A DNA stretch of 64,000 bases from positions 124,001-188,000 of the forward strand of contig NZ_JAVRIF010000006.1 in NCBI RefSeq assembly GCF_031846185.1, written 5' to 3'. This DNA is from Thalassotalea_H castellviae (GTDB lineage: Bacteria > Pseudomonadota > Gammaproteobacteria > Enterobacterales > Alteromonadaceae). Every line of letters begins with the position of its first letter. Within the stretch, counting starts at the first letter, position 1. The notes under the pieces are model-generated. The model had not been told where the DNA came from, did not search any database, and worked only from the letters and a program-made list of their open reading frames with translations. A program made the translations under genes and the position numbers. This document shows positions 16,119 to 23,388 of the stretch, piece after piece.

Positions 16119-17267
16119 ATGAAATCCACCATACATTGGCTTGGTGTTGGGCTATCTGCCACACCAGGAATTAAATATTTAGCAAACTCCTCACATAACT
16201 TAGTGGTGTGGAACCGTCGTATTGATAAAGCACAAACGATGTTAAACGAAGCTAAAATTCACTGCGAATTGAAACAATTAGATTGGCCTGCATTAGCTGA
16301 AAAAGTGAAATCGGGTGATATTTTGGTATCCATGCTACCGGCGAATATGCATGTTGAAGTAGCACAGCTTTGTTTAGAAAAATCGGCTCATTTTGTTTCA
16401 AGCAGCTATATTTCTCCGGAAATGAAAGCGCTTGATCAACAAGCAAAAGCGAAAGGCTTAACTTTTATCAATGAAATTGGTTTAGATCCAGGTATTGATC
16501 ACTTATTTGCGCATTTATTAGTCGCACGTTTTAAAGCAAGTGACGCATGTAATACGGAATCAAAACTGTACTTTCGTTCTTATTGTGGTGGCTTTCCTAA
16601 AGTTGCAAATGACTTCAAATATAAATTCAGCTGGTCACCTTTAGGCGTACTTAAAGCATTAACATCGCCTGCAAAATGGCTAGAAAATGGGGTTGTAAAA
16701 ACTTCCAAAGGCCCATGGGAAGCATTAAAAGATATTCACATTAGTGCAGTTAATGAAACATTCCAAGCATATCCAAACCGAGATTCTCTTCCTTTTGTTG
16801 AGCAATATGAGTTTGAACCTGAGTGGCAAATTGAAGAATTTGTTCGTGGCACCTTACGATTAAATGGTTGGTCACAAGCGTGGCAATATTTATTTGATCA
16901 AGTAGGTGACTTACAGGGCGAAGCTGGTTTAGCAGAAATGGAAGCTATTAGTAAGGACTTAGAAGACATGCATAGCTATGAAGAAGGTGAACCAGACCGT
17001 GTCGTTATGTCTGTTGAGCTTGAAGCAAAACGAGCAGGTAACACCATTTGGCATCAACGTTATTATATGGACGCTGCCGGTAATAGAAATGGGCAAGCAA
17101 TGGCACGTTTAGTGTCTATTACAGTAGCGCTTGGCATAGAAGCTGTGATAGCTGGCGATATTCCAGCAGGTGTTCATGCCGCACCGAGTCAACCTGAAAT
17201 TGCTCAACAATGGTTAGATAAACTTGCAACACTGGGTCAATCAGCGCAAATAGAGCAACTGATTTAA
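16119..17267 (+). CDS. Saccharopine dehydrogenase family enzyme (Lys9-like)
   Basis: A 382-residue protein with an N-terminal Rossmann segment (WLGVGLSATPGIKYL, then VVWNRR), the typical SMLPANMHVEVAQLCL part, INEIGLDPGIDHL with its conserved Gly-Asp, and YFRSYCGGFP. These are hallmarks of saccharopine reductase/dehydrogenase (glutamate-forming). The ATG at 16119 is chosen because the Rossmann strand follows directly; the longer frame from 16059 overlaps the previous gene. Together with the Lys1-type enzyme it completes lysine to 2-aminoadipate 6-semialdehyde plus glutamate. The strong terminator at 17305-17333 closes the pair. Confidence 0.87.
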   Translation: MKSTIHWLGVGLSATPGIKYLANSSHNLVVWNRRIDKAQTMLNEAKIHCELKQLDWPALAEKVKSGDILVSMLPANMHVEVAQLCLEKSAHFVSSSYISPEMKALDQQAKAKGLTFINEIGLDPGIDHLFAHLLVARFKASDACNTESKLYFRSYCGGFPKVANDFKYKFSWSPLGVLKALTSPAKWLENGVVKTSKGPWEALKDIHISAVNETFQAYPNRDSLPFVEQYEFEPEWQIEEFVRGTLRLNGWSQAWQYLFDQVGDLQGEAGLAEMEAISKDLEDMHSYEEGEPDRVVMSVELEAKRAGNTIWHQRYYMDAAGNRNGQAMARLVSITVALGIEAVIAGDIPAGVHAAPSQPEIAQQWLDKLATLGQSAQIEQLI

Positions 17268-17304
17268 TAGGAATTTCCTTGACTATGTTTTTATAACACT
17301 GTCG

Positions 17305-17333
17305 CCCCTTAGTTGATTCTAAGGGGTTTTTTT
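17305..17333 (+). terminator. Rho-independent terminator of the saccharopine genes
   Basis: Perfect 8-bp arms CCCCTTAG (17305-17312) and CTAAGGGG (17319-17326), loop TTGATT, then seven T. Confidence 0.93.
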
Positions 17334-17398
17334 ATTGATACCTTAGTTAATTAATTGCTTAGACGCTAAAATCTAACTAATTAAATTTTTATAATATT

Positions 17399-18034
17399 TT
17401 AATAAAGTTGGACTACTTGTGTACCAGATTTAACGGTCATCTTGATATCAAGTAACGACATTTTAGGTTGTGATTGTATTGGTTGCTCAACATTAATCAC
17501 TAATTCATTATTATCTCTATGCCACGCAATATCAGAAATTAGATTTGAAGCAATAGGTACAAAGTAAGAGCGTTTTCGTTGTAAAGAATATACTTTTGCT
17601 GGGTATCGCGAGTTGTTTTTAGATATATACTGCATCCATTGACCATTTGGTGACCATTGTGCATTAAATTTTAAAGGGGTTTGGCTGAGCAGGTTATGTT
17701 CAATAAGCGTTACTGAGCTTTCTTCGATATTAAATAGCCATAAACTTCGATCGTTGTCAGTATATGTTAAGTACTGATCGCTACTCGACCAAGTGATGTT
17801 AGATAAATTTTTAGCTCTTGGAATTAGCTTTTTAGCAATAACTTCGTTGTTTTTATTACTAACAACAAGGTAATTAGCATTTTCTTTTTTAACAAACTGT
17901 GCTTTTAACTCTTTAGAAAAACTCCATTTTTCACTACTTTTTACAGTATGCTCATTAATATTGTTCGCACTAGCTAAAGCTTGAAAAATCATTAGGCTAA
18001 TTATTGTCAATAGTTTGGTTGTATAGTTCATCAT
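17399..18034 (-). CDS. Exported TolB/PD40-type propeller-like protein
   Basis: A 211-residue protein with a signal peptide (MMNYTTKLLTIISLMIFQALASA). The mature part has repeats resembling PD40/WD40-like blades of TolB: ITWSSSDQYLTYTDNDRSLWLFNI, AQWSPNGQWMQYISKNN and IAWHRDNNELVINV. Only about three blades are present, far short of a full propeller, so it may oligomerise or be a fragment. It is divergent from the large winged-helix/nSTAND gene with a 243-base gap. PD40 blades are often the C-terminal sensor part of CadC-like regulators, so a sensor partner role is possible but unproven. Confidence 0.7.
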   Translation of the reverse strand: MMNYTTKLLTIISLMIFQALASANNINEHTVKSSEKWSFSKELKAQFVKKENANYLVVSNKNNEVIAKKLIPRAKNLSNITWSSSDQYLTYTDNDRSLWLFNIEESSVTLIEHNLLSQTPLKFNAQWSPNGQWMQYISKNNSRYPAKVYSLQRKRSYFVPIASNLISDIAWHRDNNELVINVEQPIQSQPKMSLLDIKMTVKSGTQVVQLY

Positions 18035-18203
18035 TTTCTCCTTCGACGTTAAATACTAAGTATTAATATTCAGTGGTTACTCCATGTCGTAGCATTATTG
18101 TTTAAAAAATGAAGAAAAGACTTACGGTTTCCTTACCATTTCAATGTTTTTAATAAAAACTATTAAATTCAGTTGCTTAGTTTTGTTTTTAGATAGACAT
18201 TGA

Positions 18204-18231
18204 TTGGCATAACCTGAACTTATACTATAAG
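18204..18231 (+). promoter_or_regulatory. Candidate sigma-70 promoter of the nSTAND gene
   Basis: TTGGCA (18204-18209), 16-base spacer, TATAAG (18226-18231), 46 bases before the GTG start. Both hexamers are close to consensus. Confidence 0.5.
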
Positions 18232-18277
18232 CTTTAGGAAAAATTTATCATTATTCTAAATAAAAGGTAGGAAATGA

Positions 18278-21214
18278 GTGGACTCTAAAAGGACTAAAGA
18301 GCAATCAGATCTATCTCGTACTTTTGTTTTAGGGGCATGGTCAGTTGACGGCGATTCTAACCAACTGATAAAAGCAGGTGAGCGCTTTGTCATTGAACCA
18401 AAAATGATGGATGTTCTCATTTACCTTTGCCAACATATAGGCGAAACGGTTAGCGCAGAACAATTATTAATTGCCTGTTGGTCCGGTACCTTTTACGGTG
18501 ATGCACCGGTACAAAAATGTATTGCAGGGTTACGAAAAAAACTTGGTTGTAATGCTAAAAACCCCAGTTATATTGAGACCATTTATCGTCGCGGTTATAA
18601 AATAATAGCGGAAGTTGAATTTCCAACAACAGCTAACCAGGTGTCTGAAAGACAATCATTACAAAAGTGGACAAAAGGTTCGCCATACTTAGGGCTAAGT
18701 ACGTTTCATCAGCATCACAGTAACGTTTATTTCGGGAGAACCAAAGCGATTGTTGATGTCATCTCCCAGTTAAAAACGAGTGTTAATAGAGCAAATAACT
18801 TTTTATTGCTTTTAGGTAAAAGCGGTAGTGGTAAATCATCATTAATAAGAGCTGGAGTGTTACCTTTTTTAAACAGTCACACTGGATTTTCACAATTAAG
18901 AGTAACTCAATATCATATAGTAAGCCCTAGCCAAAGTATTGATGAATCACCAATAGCAACCCTTGTACATGCCTTAGTAAAACTTAACTTAATACATACC
19001 TCTATTGAATTGCCAACATTAATCTCACAAATTGCTGACGATCCTTTCGCGCTAAAAAGTGCCTTAAAAGATATTCCTAGTGAAAAGAATGAAGAAGTTA
19101 AGCTTGAACAATCTCAACAAGTTAAAGATTATAAATTGCTTGTTATTGATCAATTTGAACGATTTTTATTGGATGAAGATTTAACTAAAGCCAATAAACA
19201 AAATTTAGTGAATTGTTTAACTATACTCGCGCAATGCCAACAGTTACTTTTCATCGCAATACTTAGAAATGACTTTTATGCTGAGTGCCTTGATGTAAAT
19301 GGTTTTTATGAATTAAAAGATCAAGGAAAACAATACGACTTACAAGCCCCTACGCCGGTTGAAATAACTAGAATGATCAGAAATCCAGCCATTGCTGCAG
19401 GATTAAGTTTTGAGTATGACGAAAAAACCGAAGAACGCTTAGACGAAATATTACTCGCGGCAGCAGTAAAAAATCCCGATGCATTGCCACTATTAGAATA
19501 CACCTTAGATTTGTTATACCAGCAACGTAATCGAGAGAATGTATTATTACTGAGCGCTTACCGTAAAATGGGGGGGATTGAAGGGGCAATCGCACAGCAA
19601 GCTGAAAAAGTATTTAATGAGTTGCCTAAAAGTGTACAAGCTTGCTGGGATAATATTCTTCATGCGTTAATTCAAGTTGACCACAAAAACAAACACAATG
19701 TTACTGCTCGAAAAGTCCCGATAAATTTTTTTAAAAAGCCTGATGAAAAAAAATTCATTCAACATTTTCTTAATGCCCGCTTATTTGTCACCCTCATTCA
19801 AACTAACACCGGTGAACAACGCCGTTATTCAACAGAAGATCGGGGTTACAGTGCTCAAAATATTCAATTTATTAGTATTGCTCATGAAGCTTTATTGCAG
19901 CATTGGCAACGTATTAAATTATGGTTAAACAACAATAGCGTTGCCCTACATAAACGAGAACAACTCGCGGAAGATTGTCAATTTTGGTTGGATAATCACA
20001 AAGCGAATGACGCACTACTTAACTCCAAACAAAAGGTGCTCGACGCTCAAGGTTTAATCAAAAGTAAAGCTATCACGCTAAATGATAACGAACTTGCATT
20101 TATTAAGCGTTCTAAACGCTACCAAGAAAGAAAAAAATTAGTGTTAAGCTTTGCCGTTATTGCGCTTATGGGATTTAGCATTCTGACTTGGTTTCAAGCG
20201 AAACAAGTGACGAAAGAGCGCGATATTGCTTTACTGCAAAGTCAAAAAACAAAGGCAATTTCAAAATTTTTAACAGATACATTAGCGGCGAGTAGCCCTT
20301 TTGTTGCTCAAGGTAAAGAAGTCTCATTACTTGATGTGCTTATCGATGCCGGAAAAAAATTAAATGATCCTACTCAAAATACCTATCCCGCTCATGTAGA
20401 AGCCTTACTTCATAAAACATTAGGTCTTATTTATATTGATTTAGGGAAAATAGCCCCCGCAGAACAACACTTATCTAAAGGGTTTGATATATACAAAGAA
20501 AATCAGTTAGAAAAAGATGAAGGTTATTTAGGTTTATTGTTCAATTTTAGCCGGTTAAATAATTTAAAATACGGCATGGATGATTTGACGATAATAAAAG
20601 AAACTATTGATGTCAGTAAAACTATTTATGGCGATGATCATAAAGATACCTTAGGTGCTTTGGACAATTTAGGAAGTTATTATTTAAATAACAAAGAATT
20701 TGCTCAAGCGGAAGACATTTTTACTCAGGTTTATCAGAAGCGTAGAGAGTTTTTTGGCGAAAATTTTCGTCATACATTATATTCAGTTGAAAATTTAGGT
20801 GATCTTTATTATACCCAGCAAGACTACAAACAAGCAGAGCAATATTATCAGCTTTGTTATGAACAGTGGTTAAATAAATCAGGCATCAGTAATCCTTATA
20901 GCCTTTTTTGTTTAAAAGGGCTCGCTTTAACAAAGTTAGCAAACGGGCAATATCCTCAGGCTGAAAACTTATTAACCCAACTTATCAAAGCTGCCACACT
21001 TGTTTATGGCTCAGAACACCCTGAAGTGTTAGAGGCAAATCATTACTTAGCAAAGCTATTTATGGAAACAACAAGGGTGAAATTTGCTGAAGCACTCTTT
21101 CGACAAACGCTGCAAGCAAGAACGGTAGTGTTAGGGGGAAATCATAAGGATACTTTAGAAACAAAAGCGCAATTAACACAATTGTTAAATCAGCATCGTA
21201 CAGAATTAAACTAA
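18278..21214 (+). CDS. Winged-helix / nSTAND NTPase / TPR transmembrane regulator
   Basis: A 978-residue multidomain protein. An OmpR/CadC-type winged helix is at about 12-112 (DVLIYLCQHIGETVSAEQLL, ending YRRGYKII). The nSTAND1 ATPase begins with SPYLGLSTF and YFGR (135-153), has Walker A GKSGSGKSS at 180-188 and Walker B LLVIDQFERFLL near 290. A single membrane segment follows at about 620-640 (LSFAVIALMGFSILTWF), then TPR-like repeats to the end (ALDNLGSYYLNNKEFAQAEDIF and three or more similar units). The start is a GTG with AGGA nine bases upstream; an ATG four bases before it opens a four-codon frame. It probably couples an envelope signal to transcription; the signal is unknown. Confidence 0.85.
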   Translation: MDSKRTKEQSDLSRTFVLGAWSVDGDSNQLIKAGERFVIEPKMMDVLIYLCQHIGETVSAEQLLIACWSGTFYGDAPVQKCIAGLRKKLGCNAKNPSYIETIYRRGYKIIAEVEFPTTANQVSERQSLQKWTKGSPYLGLSTFHQHHSNVYFGRTKAIVDVISQLKTSVNRANNFLLLLGKSGSGKSSLIRAGVLPFLNSHTGFSQLRVTQYHIVSPSQSIDESPIATLVHALVKLNLIHTSIELPTLISQIADDPFALKSALKDIPSEKNEEVKLEQSQQVKDYKLLVIDQFERFLLDEDLTKANKQNLVNCLTILAQCQQLLFIAILRNDFYAECLDVNGFYELKDQGKQYDLQAPTPVEITRMIRNPAIAAGLSFEYDEKTEERLDEILLAAAVKNPDALPLLEYTLDLLYQQRNRENVLLLSAYRKMGGIEGAIAQQAEKVFNELPKSVQACWDNILHALIQVDHKNKHNVTARKVPINFFKKPDEKKFIQHFLNARLFVTLIQTNTGEQRRYSTEDRGYSAQNIQFISIAHEALLQHWQRIKLWLNNNSVALHKREQLAEDCQFWLDNHKANDALLNSKQKVLDAQGLIKSKAITLNDNELAFIKRSKRYQERKKLVLSFAVIALMGFSILTWFQAKQVTKERDIALLQSQKTKAISKFLTDTLAASSPFVAQGKEVSLLDVLIDAGKKLNDPTQNTYPAHVEALLHKTLGLIYIDLGKIAPAEQHLSKGFDIYKENQLEKDEGYLGLLFNFSRLNNLKYGMDDLTIIKETIDVSKTIYGDDHKDTLGALDNLGSYYLNNKEFAQAEDIFTQVYQKRREFFGENFRHTLYSVENLGDLYYTQQDYKQAEQYYQLCYEQWLNKSGISNPYSLFCLKGLALTKLANGQYPQAENLLTQLIKAATLVYGSEHPEVLEANHYLAKLFMETTRVKFAEALFRQTLQARTVVLGGNHKDTLETKAQLTQLLNQHRTELN

Positions 21215-21256
21215 ATGTAAGTATTCAAACATAAGCTATCGCCAATACCAGTTTTA

Positions 21257-23251
21257 TTAAATATTTCTTGCTTTGTTTTCCTTGGCGATTAGCCGTGATA
21301 CATGTTGCAAAGAGGACATCGTTAATTCGACCAGCTCGGTTAACTTTGCTGAACATTGTTGCGATGACTTAAATTGTTGCCATTTTATTTGTTGAAATAC
21401 ATATAAGCCGGTCACTTTTATTGCCGTGTCATCATTTAATCTAATGTCGAGTTTTACCGGCTCTAATAATTCATCATCGTTAACTGGTAATAGCGTAGTT
21501 GCATTCGTATTCTCAAGGTATCTTTTTCTATTGATATCGTCAGCGTGAAGAAGCTTACCTTGGTCAGTTAAATGGGTTAAATAAATAGGTGAATAGCCGG
21601 ATGTTGTTTTCTTAAAAAACACCGGATATTGTTGGCTTACTTTTGATAGATGATTGTTGGGTACGTATTGCCATGGTTGACTTGTTGGTAAATTTTCTTG
21701 AGTAATGTCTATAGTAATTTCACGGTTCAATTGATTAATTTGTGTCAATATTTCACGGTTTGTTGGTAATAAAGCAGGCATTTTTCTCTGTCTTGATTTT
21801 ACTTTTTCAATCGCATTGTTTGATAATTTAGCTAATTCCGTTTCGTTACCCAGACAGTTCACTTGAGTATTAAACCCCATTCCATAAAGAATATATTGAT
21901 AACTTGCTGCGGGAAATAGATCGTAAGGACTTAAAAAACCGTTGTTTTCTGGCGGTTGGTATTGCCATAAGGTCAGTAACTCTTTTAATGAATCAGGTAT
22001 TGTTGCTGGGTCTCGGTTATCACGCCAAAAATCACTATCACCTCGTTTGCTCAGTACATAATGTAACTTTAAAAAGTCGATAATACGTTGCCATCGAAAG
22101 GTCATATTTTTGTTGTACTGGCGGGCGATAACATCCATTGCTTCACGACTCGCTGGCATTTGCAGGGCAAGTGTTTTAGCGGCGAGTTCCACCATGACTA
22201 ATGCTGATGCTTCTAGAGGCTCTAGAAAGCCAGAAGACATGCCAACTGCAACACAGTTTTTATGCCAAAAGGTTGCTCGATATCCAGGGTTGATATCAAG
22301 TGTTCTAAAAGTAAGTTGTTCAATGTTATCTACAGATTGTGCTAAATATGATTTAAGTTGTGCTGTAGCTGCTTCAATAGTTGTATATTTTGTACTAAAT
22401 ACATGCCCAACGCCTCGCCTATTAGGTAAGCCAATATCCCATATCCAGCCCGCGGATTGTGCCGTTGATATGGTGGCAGATTCTACTGGCGCTTTTTCAC
22501 AAGGGTAGGGAACCTGCACTGTAATGGCTTTATCTATAAACAATACCTCTTTTTTGCTGATAAAAGGCACTTGATAATGTTTACCTATTAATGCTGCTGC
22601 TTGACCCGAGCAATCGATAAATAAATCTCCGTTAATATCTCCGTGTTCTTTGGTGGTTAATGATGCAATATCACCGTTTGACTTACTTTTTACCGCGATA
22701 ACATCATCAAGGATATGTTTAACGCTCAGTTTTTCAGTGCCATGTTCTGTTAATAGCTGTGAAAATTTACTGGCATTTAAATGATAGCCATAGTTTTCTA
22801 TCGTCTTGAAATCGCCAAGGTTAAGTTGTTTAGGAGCACGTTTTTGCTGACAAAGTAATGCTTGTAAACAAACGGTTTCTGCAAAAGGCTTATCAGAGTA
22901 TTGTTGTTGCCAAGCTCTCCCTAAACTGATTTGATCAAATGACTGTGGCGGGGTAAATGGATGATAGTATTCATCGCCTGGTTTATTGTTCACCCAATTT
23001 ACAAATTTCGACGCTTGTTTAAATGAAGCATCGCAACGTTGTATAAAAGTTAATTCACTAATACCAATTTGTTGTAAGGTGTTTACCATGGTTGGCCATG
23101 TTCCTTCTCCTACACCTATGGTTGGAATATTAGGAGACTCAACTAAGGTTACGGAAAAAGGAGAATTTTCGTTAACGTGTTTAGCGGCAATTAAGCATGC
23201 AGTTAACCAACCTGCGCTACCACCACCTAATACAACGATTGATTTAATCAT
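21257..23251 (-). CDS. Tryptophan-halogenase-family flavoprotein with C-terminal SapC-like domain
   Basis: A 664-residue protein, about 150 residues longer than typical members. FAD motif GGGSAGW at 9-15, VGEGTWP at 47-53, and the halogenase lysine conserved as Lys78 (DASFKQASKF). The WxWxIP signature is altered to WIWDIG (about 269-275). After about residue 530 the sequence resembles SapC: YPVFFKKTTSGYSPIYL, then LNDDTAIKVTGLYVF and LTMSSLQHVSRL near the end. SapC and halogenase-family genes are usually separate neighbours in TonB-receptor clusters, so this looks like a natural fusion. The substrate is unknown, and tryptophan halogenation should not be assumed. Divergent from the GH63 gene. 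Confidence 0.82.
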   Translation of the reverse strand: MIKSIVVLGGGSAGWLTACLIAAKHVNENSPFSVTLVESPNIPTIGVGEGTWPTMVNTLQQIGISELTFIQRCDASFKQASKFVNWVNNKPGDEYYHPFTPPQSFDQISLGRAWQQQYSDKPFAETVCLQALLCQQKRAPKQLNLGDFKTIENYGYHLNASKFSQLLTEHGTEKLSVKHILDDVIAVKSKSNGDIASLTTKEHGDINGDLFIDCSGQAAALIGKHYQVPFISKKEVLFIDKAITVQVPYPCEKAPVESATISTAQSAGWIWDIGLPNRRGVGHVFSTKYTTIEAATAQLKSYLAQSVDNIEQLTFRTLDINPGYRATFWHKNCVAVGMSSGFLEPLEASALVMVELAAKTLALQMPASREAMDVIARQYNKNMTFRWQRIIDFLKLHYVLSKRGDSDFWRDNRDPATIPDSLKELLTLWQYQPPENNGFLSPYDLFPAASYQYILYGMGFNTQVNCLGNETELAKLSNNAIEKVKSRQRKMPALLPTNREILTQINQLNREITIDITQENLPTSQPWQYVPNNHLSKVSQQYPVFFKKTTSGYSPIYLTHLTDQGKLLHADDINRKRYLENTNATTLLPVNDDELLEPVKLDIRLNDDTAIKVTGLYVFQQIKWQQFKSSQQCSAKLTELVELTMSSLQHVSRLIAKENKARNI

Positions 23252-23388
23252 TTACTTTCCCCGAAAAATGTGAAGAATGTAAAATATATAGTATAAATGG
23301 GATATTTAAAAGGGTTCGCGAAATTGTTTCATCGCGAGGGTGAATATTTTTGCCATAAGTACTTGATATAAATAATAAAGAGGGCGTT
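23252..23388. promoter_or_regulatory. Divergent control region (halogenase-SapC / GH63)
   Basis: A 137-base gap between two divergent starts. It contains ATATAGTATAAATGG (23286-23300), similar to the half-sites before lacZ and the first TonB receptor, and two TCGCGA palindromes 10 bases apart (23317-23338). Either could bind a shared regulator such as the nearby GntR protein; this is inference. Confidence 0.35.

Noticed and set aside
12221..17267. TonB receptor and saccharopine genes considered as one operon for a lysine-containing substrate
   Set aside because: A perfect 10-bp hairpin with T tail separates them, so shared transcription is doubtful; kept apart.
18278..21214. The STAND NTPase considered as an anti-phage (Avs-like) defence protein
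   Set aside because: It has an OmpR-type DNA-binding N-terminus, a membrane helix and no effector domain such as a nuclease, and no other defence gene is near. A regulator is the better call.
22110..22508. A 132-residue plus-strand frame
   Set aside because: Antisense to the halogenase core, no ribosome site or domain signature.
21257..23251. Halogenase-family gene considered as part of a natural-product cluster
   Set aside because: Neighbours are glycosidases and a TonB receptor cluster, with no synthase or carrier protein. In this setting the family is common and its substrate unknown.
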